A stretch of DNA of 64,000 bases, from assembly GCA_016704305.1 (NCBI GenBank), contig JADJAL010000004.1, forward strand, positions 246,491 to 310,490. Reading direction: 5' to 3'. Below, one piece after another: positions 18,438 through 28,194 of this stretch. This stretch comes from Haliea sp. GTDB lineage: Bacteria > Pseudomonadota > Gammaproteobacteria > Pseudomonadales > Halieaceae. A model generated the notes under the pieces. It was not told the DNA's origin. It saw only the letters and a list, made by a program, of their open reading frames with translations, and made no database searches. The translations under genes were made by a program, and so were the position numbers. The first letter of the stretch is position 1, and the number at the start of each line of letters is the position of its first letter.

Positions 18438-19565
18438 TCAGTCCCCGTTGCCGGGAGAGTGCACTACAGCGCGATGCAACTTCTTGTAGCGCGAGCTCAA
18501 GAAATGCCGCTCAACAAAATAGTAGAAGGGATAGGTAAGCAGTAGCGTCAGGAGGATTGTCACCAGCCCGAGCGCAATGCTGTCTGTGCCGAAAACCTGG
18601 CTTACAAACATAAACGGCAACAGGAAAAGCTTCAGGTGCAGCAGGTAGGCGGAGTAAGACATCGCACCCAGCACCAACCAAGGTTCCAGTAGAAAATAGA
18701 CAATACGGCTTTTACTGTTTTTAAGCCGCTGCAGGACAATCTCCAGATCGGAAAACAGCCACAGCAGCGCACCAAAGATTGATGAAAACACGAGGTGGTT
18801 GGTTCTGATGTGGATTGGGTGCACGTATGCGGCAAACGCCAGTGTCACCGCCGTTAACAGCAGCAGCAGTACCAGCTTACGAAAAGAATTCACATGCAGC
18901 TGAATCCCGTTTCTGTGCAGATACGCCAGACCAATACCAACAGCGAACGACGGCCAGTAGTGTATGAATAAACCGAAGTTCAAATTGTTGGGGACAACCA
19001 TTACCACTAGCGACGCCAGTGTCACCAGCGCAATCGCATACCGATAAAACCTGCCCAGCCACAGCGCCAGAAACACCACAACATAGAACTGGAATTCAAT
19101 CGCCAGCGTCCAGAACACCGTGTTTATGCCGGCAAATTCGCTCGCCAGATCGCTGGAGTGTGCCCAGAATACCTGTGTGAGCAGCACCACGTTGACCCAC
19201 TCCCACGGGGTGTAACGGGCGACCACACTTTCGGGTTGAACATATTCACCCGTCTTGAAACTGCTCAGCAGCTCAAGAACGAACGGCAGCAGCAAAATCA
19301 CCACCAGTGAAGCCCAATAAGTGAGGTAAATTCGCTTGAAACGGTTCCTCAGGAAGATCAGCGGCGATCTGTTCGCTTGTTGGCTGGATTCAGCGGCGTG
19401 GGTTATCACATAACCCGAAATCACGAAGAACATCGGCACGCCCAGGTGCCCAAAGGAAGCGATGTAGGCGATCGTGGGAGCCGAGCCGTCAAACAGGTTG
19501 CCCACATGGAAAAAGAACACCCAGAGGCACGCGAGTCCTCGCGCCAGATCTAGCAACAAGACCAC
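18438..19565 (-). CDS. Acyltransferase family 3 (OafA/YrhL-like) membrane protein
   Basis: 375 residues with about ten membrane helices, starting at GTG 19565. The first helix carries the family motif in divergent form (LLDLARGLACLWVFFFH, normally DGLRGLA-x-V-x-FH). The second holds HLGVPMFFVISGYVI. Such enzymes move acetyl or succinyl groups onto exported sugars, lipopolysaccharide or peptidoglycan. The conserved His of helix 1 is present (FFFH). It begins 8 bp after rmuC, so the two may be cotranscribed, though no functional link is known. Confidence 0.85.
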   Translation of the reverse strand: MVLLLDLARGLACLWVFFFHVGNLFDGSAPTIAYIASFGHLGVPMFFVISGYVITHAAESSQQANRSPLIFLRNRFKRIYLTYWASLVVILLLPFVLELLSSFKTGEYVQPESVVARYTPWEWVNVVLLTQVFWAHSSDLASEFAGINTVFWTLAIEFQFYVVVFLALWLGRFYRYAIALVTLASLVVMVVPNNLNFGLFIHYWPSFAVGIGLAYLHRNGIQLHVNSFRKLVLLLLLTAVTLAFAAYVHPIHIRTNHLVFSSIFGALLWLFSDLEIVLQRLKNSKSRIVYFLLEPWLVLGAMSYSAYLLHLKLFLLPFMFVSQVFGTDSIALGLVTILLTLLLTYPFYYFVERHFLSSRYKKLHRAVVHSPGNGD

Positions 19566-19573
19566 AACAGCCC

Positions 19574-21085
19574 CTAAACGCTCGTCTTCACGTCGAAGGT
19601 GTTGTCCTCCAACGGTTCCGAGAGGTTGTTTTCCAAGCTGGGTAATGATGCGGTAGCTGCGTTGTTGGAATAATCTTCCAAAGCGTCCAGCCGCGCAGTG
19701 TCGATGTCATCATGGATAGGCTCCAGCGCGGTCATCGCCTTGTTGGCGCGAGTCGACAACTGCTGGAAGCGTTCGACCTTGCCGTGCAGGCCCTGCTTGC
19801 CGATCAGTCCGGTGACGGTGTCGTTGTAATGATTGTTGGCGGCGCGCAATGTATTACCCAATTTGCTCAGTCGCTCTGCAATCAGGCAGACCTGGTTGTA
19901 AATATCACCTGCCCGGCTACTGATTTCCTTCGCTTCCCGATTGCCCTGCTCGATCATCCACAGATTGGCGACCGTGCGCAGTATCGGCATCAGCGTGGTG
20001 TGGGACACCATAATCACGCCTTTTGTGTAGCCGTAATTGAACAGGTCTTTGTTGTGTTTCATCGCCTCGATATAGGCAGGCTCGATCGGCATGAACATCA
20101 GCACGAAATCGGGACTGCCAATCTCCGGCAGGTTGGTGTAATCCTTGGACGCCAGATCGTCGATATGGTTGCGTACTGCCTGAGCGTGGGCGTTGAGTGC
20201 TTCGGTGCGCAATTCATCGGTGTCGGCGGCGATGGCCCGGTCGTAGTCGACCAGCGAGACCTTGCTGTCGATGACGATATTCTTGTTGTCGGGCAGCCTG
20301 ATGACAAAGTCCGGCAGCTTGCGCCTGCCCTCGTCGTCGCGAAACGCGGTCTGGGCATCGTAGTGCTCGCCTGCCTGCAAACCGGCCAGTTCCAGTGTCC
20401 GCTGCAGTTGCGCCTCGCCCCAATTGCCGGCAACTTTCTTGTCGCCCTTCAGCGCAACAGCGAGATTGCTGGCCTGGCTGTTCATCTCCATGCCGATTGC
20501 CAACACCTTCTGAATTTCCTTTTCCAGTGCGGTATTGCCGCGCAAGGACTCCGAGTGCACCTCGTTGATACGTGACTGGAAACCGGTGATCTGCTCGCGG
20601 AAGGGTTTTAGCAGGGCGTCGAGTGATGCCTGGCTGGTCGAGGTGAAGCTTCTGCCTTTGTCCTCGAATATCCGGTTCGCCAGATTCTCGAATTCCTTCT
20701 TCAGGTTCTCGCGCGTTTCATTCAGCAGCTGTATCTGCTCCAGGTGCCGGTCTTCCCGCTCGCGCTGTTGTGTCCGTAGCTGGGTGCTCTCCTGCAATGC
20801 AGAAGTGAGTTCTGTATTCACAGTGGAGAGCTCGGCTTTCAGCGCGTGCAGCTCGCGCTGCTGTGCCTGCAATTGCAGTTGACCCTGGCTCAGCGCGACA
20901 GACTGCCCGCGCTGTTCGGCGCGCGCCTCGGCCAACTCCTCCTCGCGCAAGCTCAAATTCTCGCGCGTGGTGGTGAGTGCGCGGCGATGTGCGATGGCGA
21001 CCCAGATACTCACGACCAGTGCGGTGAGCAGGGCCGCCGCCAGTGCGGCAGCAATAAGCAATAACCTGTCGTCGGGTAGTGTCAT
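19574..21085 (-). CDS. rmuC: DNA recombination protein RmuC homologue
   Basis: 503 residues. The N-terminal membrane segment (LLLIAAALAAALLTALVVSI) is followed by a long coiled coil rich in Glu, Gln and Arg (about 30-150). The RmuC domain follows, with KVAGNWGEAQLQRTLELAGL and the nuclease-like core LPDNKNIVIDSKVSL. It limits inversion between short inverted repeats in E. coli. The C-terminal roughly 50 residues are acidic and unconserved. It lies 143 bp downstream of glyS, and that gap shows nothing clear. Confidence 0.93.
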   Translation of the reverse strand: MTLPDDRLLLIAAALAAALLTALVVSIWVAIAHRRALTTTRENLSLREEELAEARAEQRGQSVALSQGQLQLQAQQRELHALKAELSTVNTELTSALQESTQLRTQQREREDRHLEQIQLLNETRENLKKEFENLANRIFEDKGRSFTSTSQASLDALLKPFREQITGFQSRINEVHSESLRGNTALEKEIQKVLAIGMEMNSQASNLAVALKGDKKVAGNWGEAQLQRTLELAGLQAGEHYDAQTAFRDDEGRRKLPDFVIRLPDNKNIVIDSKVSLVDYDRAIAADTDELRTEALNAHAQAVRNHIDDLASKDYTNLPEIGSPDFVLMFMPIEPAYIEAMKHNKDLFNYGYTKGVIMVSHTTLMPILRTVANLWMIEQGNREAKEISSRAGDIYNQVCLIAERLSKLGNTLRAANNHYNDTVTGLIGKQGLHGKVERFQQLSTRANKAMTALEPIHDDIDTARLDALEDYSNNAATASLPSLENNLSEPLEDNTFDVKTSV

Positions 21086-21228
21086 CCCGTGCCCCTTGTC
21101 GCGGATTTACAGTGTAAAGCAAGACAGGTTTCCGATGGCGATTCGGGCTACACGAATCGATACACCTGTCGTGTTGCCGCATACGCTACCCCAGCAACGC
21201 GACTGGGGGATGTGAACCCGGACATCGG

Positions 21229-23307
21229 TTACTTTGTGACAACCAATAGCGAGATATCGGCGACATCCAGGAACAGGTCGCGCAATTGCTTCAGCAGGTT
21301 GAGCCGGTTGAGTCGCAAGGCATCGTCTTCCACATTGACCATAACGTCGTCAAAAAAGGCATCGACGGGGCCTCGCAGGCCTGCCAGACAGGCCAGTGCC
21401 TGGCCGTACTCGTCCCGATCCAGATGTTGCCGGCTAGTCGTCGCCAGGGCTTGCATCCGCTCAAACAGCGCCTTCTCCTGAGGCTCCACCAGTAAGTCAG
21501 CGCTCACATTTCCAAAGCTGTGAGCGCTTTCCAGCTTGCCCAGGATATTGGATACACGCCTGTTGGCGGCGGCCAGTGCCTGTGCTTCCGGCAGTTGTGC
21601 GAACGCATGCACCGCCTGTACCCGGCGGTGGATATCCAGCGGACGTGTGAGTTTGCGTGCGCTGACCGCCTTGAACACCTCAGCCGGGATACGGTCCTCT
21701 TCATACCAGGCGCGGAACCGTTCAATCATATAGTCCAGCACTTGCTCCGCCGTGCCCTGCGCCAGCGCATTCTCCGGGTATTGGGCGACGGCCAGTTCCA
21801 GGCAGGTGCGTAAATCCACGGTCAACTGCTTTTCCACCACGATACGCAGCGCCGACAGCGACGCCCGGCGCAATGCGAACGGGTCTTTGGAGCCGGTGGG
21901 CGCCTGGCCGATACCGAAGATGCCGACCAGCGTATCCAGTCGATCGGCCAGACCCAGGGCGCAGGCTGTTGTGGTTTCCGGCAGGCGGTCGCCAGCGAAC
22001 TTCGGCCAGTACTGTTGCGCCAGTGCGGAGGCCACCTCGGCATTTTCACCGTCGTGCAATGCATAGTAGGAACCGGCGATGCCCTGCATATCGGCGAACT
22101 CGAGCACCATATCGGTGACAAGGTCGGCCTTGCAAAGCAGCGCGGCGCGCTGCGCCAGCTCAACGCGCGCACCCACCGCGGGTGCCAAAGCCGCAGCCAA
22201 TTTGCTGACGCGCCCAGTTTTGTCCAGCAGCGTTCCCAGCTTCTGCTGGAAGAGAATGTTGGCGAGAGCAGGCAGGCGTGCCTCGAGCGAAGTCTTCTTG
22301 TCCGTGTCGAAGAAAAACGCCGCATCCGACAATCGCGGCCTTATGACGCGTTCATTGCCGGCGATCACCTGCTGCGGATCGGCGCTTTCGATATTGGCCA
22401 CAGTGATGAAATGCGGCATCAGCTTGCCGTCGCCGTCGACTACATGGAAATATTTCTGGTGCTCTTTCATGGAGGAAATCAGGGCCTCCGGGGGCACCGC
22501 CAGGAAACGCGCCTCGAACGAGCCGGTTAACGCAACCGGCCACTCCACAAGGCCGGTTACCTCATCCAGCAGGTCGGGGTCGATGACTGCCGTCGCGCCA
22601 AGATTGCGGGCCTGGGCCTCTACCTGTGCGCAAATAATGCCGCGCCTCTTCTCAAAGCACGCCAACACCCGCGCGCCCTCAAGCGCGGCCTCATACTGTT
22701 CCGGCGCGCCCAGCCCAATCGGGCCGCTGCTCAAAAAGCGATGGCCTCGGCTGGTGTTGCCGGAGGCTACGCCAAGCACCTCGCCGGGCACACAGTCTTT
22801 GCCGAGCATAACGACAACCCAATGCACCGGCCTGACGAACTCCACGCGGCTGGCGCCCCAGCGCATGCGACGCGGTATTGGCAGGGCTTCAATGCTACTG
22901 TGGATAATGGCGTGCAGCGCATCCCTTGTGTTGACACCGGGAACGGTGGCGCGAACCCCCAGCCGCTGGCCCTTGGGTGTGTCGATGGTTATCAGCTGCG
23001 GCGGCTCAACGCCCTGCTTTCTGGCGAAGCCTGCGGGGGCGGCTGTCCAGTTCCCCTGCTCATCGCGCGCGCGCTCCAGTGGCGGTCCGAGGACTTCGAC
23101 CATTTGTTCTGCGCTGTGCAAGTCGACCTGTTGGATAAGCACCGCCAGACGTCGCGGTGTGGCAAACCAGCGCACCTCGCCGTGACCCAGCGCGCGTTGC
23201 TTCAGCCCGTCAACGATGCCATCGCGAAACGCCAGTCCCAGGGACTTCAGTGCTTTCGGCGGCAGTTCCTCGGTGCCCAGTTCTATCAGCAGGGATTCAG
23301 TGTTCAT
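21229..23307 (-). CDS. glyS: Glycine-tRNA ligase beta subunit
   Basis: 692 residues, the normal size of the beta chain of the alpha2beta2 glycyl-tRNA synthetase. It begins SLLIELGTEELPPKALKSL, the family signature, and contains DEVTGLVEWPVALTG and EHQKYFHV. The C-terminal HD-like and anticodon-binding regions are intact (FALRRASLSALRI). It binds tRNA-Gly while GlyQ carries the aminoacylation site. It follows glyQ by 4 bp, as a two-gene operon. Confidence 0.97.
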   Translation of the reverse strand: MNTESLLIELGTEELPPKALKSLGLAFRDGIVDGLKQRALGHGEVRWFATPRRLAVLIQQVDLHSAEQMVEVLGPPLERARDEQGNWTAAPAGFARKQGVEPPQLITIDTPKGQRLGVRATVPGVNTRDALHAIIHSSIEALPIPRRMRWGASRVEFVRPVHWVVVMLGKDCVPGEVLGVASGNTSRGHRFLSSGPIGLGAPEQYEAALEGARVLACFEKRRGIICAQVEAQARNLGATAVIDPDLLDEVTGLVEWPVALTGSFEARFLAVPPEALISSMKEHQKYFHVVDGDGKLMPHFITVANIESADPQQVIAGNERVIRPRLSDAAFFFDTDKKTSLEARLPALANILFQQKLGTLLDKTGRVSKLAAALAPAVGARVELAQRAALLCKADLVTDMVLEFADMQGIAGSYYALHDGENAEVASALAQQYWPKFAGDRLPETTTACALGLADRLDTLVGIFGIGQAPTGSKDPFALRRASLSALRIVVEKQLTVDLRTCLELAVAQYPENALAQGTAEQVLDYMIERFRAWYEEDRIPAEVFKAVSARKLTRPLDIHRRVQAVHAFAQLPEAQALAAANRRVSNILGKLESAHSFGNVSADLLVEPQEKALFERMQALATTSRQHLDRDEYGQALACLAGLRGPVDAFFDDVMVNVEDDALRLNRLNLLKQLRDLFLDVADISLLVVTK

Positions 23308-23311
23308 AGGC

Positions 23312-24262
23312 TTACTGTGCCCCCGCCTGCATGCGCGCCAGCACTTCCGTGCGCAACCGTGCCTCGGCCAATGGAAAGCCCAGCGCCGCGCGCGCGTCGA
23401 AATAGGCCTGTGCGACGGCGCGTGCCAGCGTGCGCACGCGCAGGATATAGCGCTGTCGTTCGGTGACCGATATCGCGTGGCGGGCGTCGAGCAAGTTGAA
23501 AGCGTGGGAGGCTTTCATCACCATCTCATAGGCGGGCAGCGGCAGGTTTTTTTCAACCAGCCGCAGCGCCTCGCGTTCGCAGAAATCGAAATGGGTGAAC
23601 AGGTAGGTGACATCCGCCTCCTCGAAATTGTAGCGTGACATCTCCACCTCATTCTGGTGGAACACGTCACCGTATGTCACTTTCCCCGCCGGCCCTTCTG
23701 ACCACAGCAAATCGTAAATGCTGTCGACACCTTGCAGGTACATCGCGATGCGCTCGACACCGTAGGTGATTTCGCCAGTGACCGGATAGCACTCGAGACC
23801 GCCGGCCTGTTGAAAATACGTGAACTGGGTGACTTCCATGCCGTTCAACCAGACCTCCCAGCCCAGGCCCCAGGCGCCGAGGGTCGGCGATTCCCAGTTG
23901 TCCTCCACGAAGCGGATGTCGTGGATGGCGGTATCGACACCGAGCGCGGCCAGTGACTCGAGATACAACTCCTGGAAGTTCTGCGGGGAGGGCTTCATGA
24001 CTACCTGGAACTGGTAGTAATGCTGCAGGCGATTGGGATTCTCGCCGTAGCGCCCGTCAGTGGGGCGCCGACAGGGTTGCACGTAAGCCGCGTTCCAGCT
24101 CTCCGGTCCCACCGCACGCAGGAACGTCGCCGGGTGGAATGTACCCGCGCCTACCTCCATGTCCAGTGGTTGTAACACCACGCAACCCTGAGCCGCCCAA
24201 AACTGTTGCAGTCTCAGAATCAGTGCTTGAAACGTCAGGAAATCATTGCTGGAATGTGCCAC
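23312..24262 (-). CDS. glyQ: Glycine-tRNA ligase alpha subunit
   Basis: 316 residues of the class II catalytic subunit. Typical segments are LTFQALILRLQQFWAAQGC, EVGAGTFHPATFLR, VQPCRRPTDGRYGENPNRLQ and GLGWEVWLNGMEVTQFTYFQ. It activates glycine and charges tRNA-Gly together with GlyS. It is divergent from djlA, with 166 bp between them that must hold both promoters. Confidence 0.98.
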   Translation of the reverse strand: MAHSSNDFLTFQALILRLQQFWAAQGCVVLQPLDMEVGAGTFHPATFLRAVGPESWNAAYVQPCRRPTDGRYGENPNRLQHYYQFQVVMKPSPQNFQELYLESLAALGVDTAIHDIRFVEDNWESPTLGAWGLGWEVWLNGMEVTQFTYFQQAGGLECYPVTGEITYGVERIAMYLQGVDSIYDLLWSEGPAGKVTYGDVFHQNEVEMSRYNFEEADVTYLFTHFDFCEREALRLVEKNLPLPAYEMVMKASHAFNLLDARHAISVTERQRYILRVRTLARAVAQAYFDARAALGFPLAEARLRTEVLARMQAGAQ

Positions 24263-24428
24263 CGGGCCGCCTGTCAGGTCGCTGCAAAAAGCCGGGTATT
24301 ATACAGCCTCTTTTGGCGGCATAATATGCGCTTGCCCTGATTCTCTTCCGGTAATGCGACAGTGCGTTGCGCCAGAGGTGTTCGTGTTCGGCGGAGTTGG
24401 TGTTGGCTTTTTGAGTAGCGTGATACCT

Positions 24429-25232
24429 ATGAAATATGTGATTTTCGGTAAAGTGATCGGCGGACTAATCGGGCTCGCGGTCGCAGGCTTCCCTGGCCTT
24501 CTGTTTGGCGCGCTGATCGGTCACTTGTTTGATCGGGCACTGAGTAAAGCGCTGTTGTTTGGTTCGCCTGAAAACGTCGACCGCATCAGGAGCAGTTTTT
24601 TCGAGACCACGTTCTTGTTGCTGGGTTACCTGGCCAAGGTCGATGGGCGTATTTCAAAATCCGAGATCGACCAAACGGAGCAGATCATCGCACAGATGGG
24701 CTTGAGTTCGCCGCAGCGCCAGCGTGCGATAGCCCTTTTTCACCAGGGATCAAACAGCGATTTCCAGATGGAAGCCGCAGTCGCTGCTTTTTTGCAGGTG
24801 TGTGGTCCGCAGCGACAGCTCCAGCAGACACTACTGCTATTCCTGATCTCACTGGCGCGCTCGGATCAGCAAATGGAGTCCACCGAGCATGCCGCGCTGG
24901 TGCGCATCGCCGGTGTGATGGGGATGGGCGCTGCGCAACTGGAACAGTTGTTGCGCATGGCCGCGGCACAGGAGCAATTCCACCAACAGGGTGAGCATGC
25001 CAGGAGCACCGGTATTACGCTGGATGATGCCTACGCAGCGTTGGGCGTAGACAGTGCCGCAAGCGACAAGGACATCAAGACCGCCTATCGCAAGCGGATG
25101 AGCGAGAACCACCCCGATAAACTGATCGCGAAAGGCGTTCCGGAAGAGATGATAAAACTCGCAACCACGCGGTCACAGGAAATCCAGAACGCGTATGAAA
25201 TGATCCGCAAATCGCGGCCGACACTGCGCTGA
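24429..25232 (+). CDS. djlA: Co-chaperone DjlA (membrane-anchored J-domain protein)
   Basis: 267 residues from ATG 24429; the frame is open upstream, but family members begin at this M-K-Y. A single N-terminal membrane helix with glycine zipper (GKVIGGLIGLAVAGFPGLLFG) is followed by a TerB-like domain (LLGYLAKVDGRISKSEIDQ onward). A C-terminal J domain (YAALGVDSAASDKDIKTAYR, with HPD in SENHPDKL) completes the protein. It stimulates DnaK at the inner membrane. It is convergent with trkH, 32 bp apart. Confidence 0.94.
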   Translation: MKYVIFGKVIGGLIGLAVAGFPGLLFGALIGHLFDRALSKALLFGSPENVDRIRSSFFETTFLLLGYLAKVDGRISKSEIDQTEQIIAQMGLSSPQRQRAIALFHQGSNSDFQMEAAVAAFLQVCGPQRQLQQTLLLFLISLARSDQQMESTEHAALVRIAGVMGMGAAQLEQLLRMAAAQEQFHQQGEHARSTGITLDDAYAALGVDSAASDKDIKTAYRKRMSENHPDKLIAKGVPEEMIKLATTRSQEIQNAYEMIRKSRPTLR

Positions 25233-25264
25233 CATCTGGAACGTGGTAAAAAAAGCGGCGGCTA

Positions 25265-26713
25265 CTACAGGCGCCAGAAAGCCGGTGTGAACAGCACCAG
25301 CAGGGTAAAGATTTCGAGGCGTCCCAGCAGCATCGCAAAACTCAGTATGTACTTGGCGGACTCGCTGAGTGAACCAAAGTTGGCGGCCACGCCCCCTAAC
25401 CCCAGGCCCATATTGTTGAGCGATGCGGCCACCGCAGCGAAACTGGTGATGAAATCCTGCCCCGTCAGCATCAACAGCACCAACAACAGGATGAAGGTTG
25501 ATGTGTAAAAGGCGAAAAAACTCCAAACAGCGCTGACTACTGTAGCAGGCACCCGGGTATTACCCACTTTCAGCGGTATTATCGCCTGCGGGTGCACCAG
25601 TTGTTTTAACTCCCTCACACCCTGCTTGGCAATCAGCATCACACGCATGGCTTTTATACCGCCGGTTGTCGAACCGGCACAGCCGCCCATGCAGGAGAAG
25701 AATATTGCCATAATTGGCAGGGCCAGAGGCCATAGCGCCAGATTCGCGGTTGAAAACCCGGTCGTGGTAACGATTGACATGACGTGGAAAAGACCGTGCA
25801 GAATACTGTCCCGGTGGCCGTGTATCTGCCAGAGAATCAGGCAGCAAACCGTGGTGGCGATGCAAACCAGCAGCGCGCCACAGTAAAAGCGGGTCTCTGA
25901 ATCCTTGCGGTACACCAACACTGACCGGCGGCGCCAGGCCGTGAAATGCAAGCCGAAATTGATGCTTGAAATGAACATGAAAATGCTGGCTACCACGAGG
26001 ACAGCATCGCTCTTGAAATACCCCAGGCTGTCATCGTGGGTAGAAAAGCCGCCCAGCGACACAGTGGAGAAAGAGTGGGCTATGGCATCAAAGCCCGACA
26101 TCCCGACCGCGTAATAAGCACCAGCGCAACACAGGGTAATTGCAAGATAAACGGTGAATAGCGCCTTGGCAGTTTCCGTGATTCGCGGAGTCAGCTTGTT
26201 ATCCTTGGAGGGTCCCGGCGTCTCGGCTTTGTAAAGCTGCATGCCGCCAATGCCCAGCATCGGCAGAACCGCAACAGCAACCACGATGATGCCGATGCCT
26301 CCCAGCCATTGCAGTAATTGTCTATAGATGAGGATGGAGCGGGGCAGATTATCCAGGCCCACTATCACGGTGCCACCCGTGGAGGTCAGGCCTGATATCG
26401 ATTCAAATATGGCTCCGGCAGGCGTCAGGTGAAGCGCGTCGGTCAGCAGCAGGGGTAGCGCGCCAAACAATCCCAGCACGGTCCAGAACATGGACGTCAC
26501 CAGAAAGCCATCGCGAATACGGAGCTCGTGACTGACATTGCGTGCAGGAAACCACATCACCAGCCCGGAAAAAAAAATGATACCCATCGCCGAGCCAAAG
26601 CCCGCTACCGTGTGGTCGGCTTCAAATACAGCCATTAAGAGGGGTATCAGCAGCACCGTGCTGAACAGCATCAGCAGAATACCGAGAATCCTGAAAGAGA
26701 CGGATAGATGCAT
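25265..26713 (-). CDS. trkH: Trk potassium uptake system membrane subunit TrkH
   Basis: 482 residues and roughly ten to twelve membrane helices in the TrkH/KtrB pattern of four pore repeats. Selectivity-loop segments are GLTSTGGTVI, TVSLGGFSTH, IVTTTGFSTA and AAVAASLNNMGLG. It imports K+ with TrkA controlling it from the cytoplasm. It follows trkA by 3 bp in the def-fmt-rsmB-trkA-trkH block. Confidence 0.96.
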   Translation of the reverse strand: MHLSVSFRILGILLMLFSTVLLIPLLMAVFEADHTVAGFGSAMGIIFFSGLVMWFPARNVSHELRIRDGFLVTSMFWTVLGLFGALPLLLTDALHLTPAGAIFESISGLTSTGGTVIVGLDNLPRSILIYRQLLQWLGGIGIIVVAVAVLPMLGIGGMQLYKAETPGPSKDNKLTPRITETAKALFTVYLAITLCCAGAYYAVGMSGFDAIAHSFSTVSLGGFSTHDDSLGYFKSDAVLVVASIFMFISSINFGLHFTAWRRRSVLVYRKDSETRFYCGALLVCIATTVCCLILWQIHGHRDSILHGLFHVMSIVTTTGFSTANLALWPLALPIMAIFFSCMGGCAGSTTGGIKAMRVMLIAKQGVRELKQLVHPQAIIPLKVGNTRVPATVVSAVWSFFAFYTSTFILLLVLLMLTGQDFITSFAAVAASLNNMGLGLGGVAANFGSLSESAKYILSFAMLLGRLEIFTLLVLFTPAFWRL

Positions 26714-26716
26714 GGA

Positions 26717-28093
26717 CTAGGAGAAAAATCCGAGGCCCACGGCGAACAACTTCTCGACCGCGCCAATCTGCTTGCGATCCAATAAAAACAGGATCACATG
26801 GTCGTCCGAATCCACCACCACATCGCGGTGCGCGATCAGCACCTGTTCACCACGCACGATGGCACCGATGGTCACGCCGGCCGGCAGGTTGATTTCGTCC
26901 AGGCGCCTGCCGACAATCTTTGAAGAGCGCGAGTCACCGTGTGCGGTGACTTCTATCGCTTCTGCTGCTCCGCGGCGCAGTGAATGCACATTGCTGATAT
27001 CGCCTTTGCGCACGTGCGTCAGCAGACTGCCGATGGTGATTTGCTGCGGAGAGATAGCGATATCGATTTCATCCCCCACGAGTTCGGCGTAGGCCGAGTT
27101 GGTTATCAGGGTGATGACTTTTTTTGCACCCATGCGTTTGGCCAGCATGGAAATCATGATGTTGGCCTCGTCGCTGTTGGTCAGCGCACAGAACACATCC
27201 GTGGCCTCAATGTTTTCGGATGCCAGCAGCTGTGGCTCCGCTGCACTTCCATTCAGCACGATGCAGTGCTTGAGGCGCTCGGCCAGCGTGCGGCAGAGGC
27301 TATAGGATTTCTCGATGAGCTTGACCTGGTACTGACCTTCAAGACTGTGCGCGAGCGTCGCGCCGATATTGCCGCCCCCCGCTATCATCACGCGTTTGTA
27401 GGGCTTATCGACCTTGCGCAATTCCGACATCACCGCGCGGATGTTATTTTTGGCGGCGATGAAAAACACTTCATCATCGACTTCAACCACGGTGTTGCCC
27501 TCGGGGATAATCGCACGGTCCTGGCGAAAGATCGCTGCGACACGAGTGTCTACCTTCGGCATGTGGCGGCGAATTTCCTGCAATTCGTGGCCGACGATCG
27601 GTCCGCCGTAGTACGCGCGTACCGCCACCAATTGCACCCGTCCCTCGGCGAAATCCAGCACCTGCAGTGCACCGGGATTGGCGATTAGACGCTGGATATT
27701 CTGGGTGACCAGCTGCTCGGGACCGATGATGACATCGACCGGTATGCGTCCCCGCGAGAACAACTGCTCCTGGTGCGCCAGGTAATTCGGTGAGCGCACG
27801 CGGCAGATCTTGCTGGGCGTTTTAAACAGCGTGTGCGCAACCTGGCAGGCCATCATGTTGATCTCGTCGCTATTGGTGACAGCGATCAGCATGTCCGCAT
27901 CTTCGGCACCGGCCTTGTACAGTGTGTTGGGATGCGAGGCGCCGCCGACAACAGTGCCTATGTCGAGCCGGTCCTGCAGTGCGCGCAATTTGTCAGCATC
28001 GGTATCCACCACGGTGATGTCATTCTGCTCATTGGCGAGGTGCTCGGCGAGTGTGCCGCCAACCTGGCCTGCGCCGAGGATGATAATCTTCAT
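26717..28093 (-). CDS. trkA: Trk system regulatory NAD-binding subunit TrkA
   Basis: 458 residues, the exact E. coli length, with two RCK units. Rossmann motifs are ILGAGQVGGTLAEHL near residue 5 and IAGGGNIGATLAHSL near residue 235. Each is followed by a TrkA-C domain; the second ends near GVTIGAIVRGEQVLIAHRD. It binds NAD(H) and nucleotides and gates TrkH. The gap to rsmB is 101 bp, so an internal promoter is possible. Confidence 0.97.
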   Translation of the reverse strand: MKIIILGAGQVGGTLAEHLANEQNDITVVDTDADKLRALQDRLDIGTVVGGASHPNTLYKAGAEDADMLIAVTNSDEINMMACQVAHTLFKTPSKICRVRSPNYLAHQEQLFSRGRIPVDVIIGPEQLVTQNIQRLIANPGALQVLDFAEGRVQLVAVRAYYGGPIVGHELQEIRRHMPKVDTRVAAIFRQDRAIIPEGNTVVEVDDEVFFIAAKNNIRAVMSELRKVDKPYKRVMIAGGGNIGATLAHSLEGQYQVKLIEKSYSLCRTLAERLKHCIVLNGSAAEPQLLASENIEATDVFCALTNSDEANIMISMLAKRMGAKKVITLITNSAYAELVGDEIDIAISPQQITIGSLLTHVRKGDISNVHSLRRGAAEAIEVTAHGDSRSSKIVGRRLDEINLPAGVTIGAIVRGEQVLIAHRDVVVDSDDHVILFLLDRKQIGAVEKLFAVGLGFFS

Positions 28094-28194
28094 GGCTCTC
28101 TGAGCTCTGGCTTTGGTGAGTTCCTAAGGTTCCAAGCACGATAAAGAAATCACTTTGTGATTGTAAGCGCCGGTGGCCCGAAATAGTGCGCAAG

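Noticed and set aside
24246..24428. Upstream extension of djlA
   Set aside because: DjlA begins with its membrane helix at 24429; the extension overlaps glyQ and lacks conservation.
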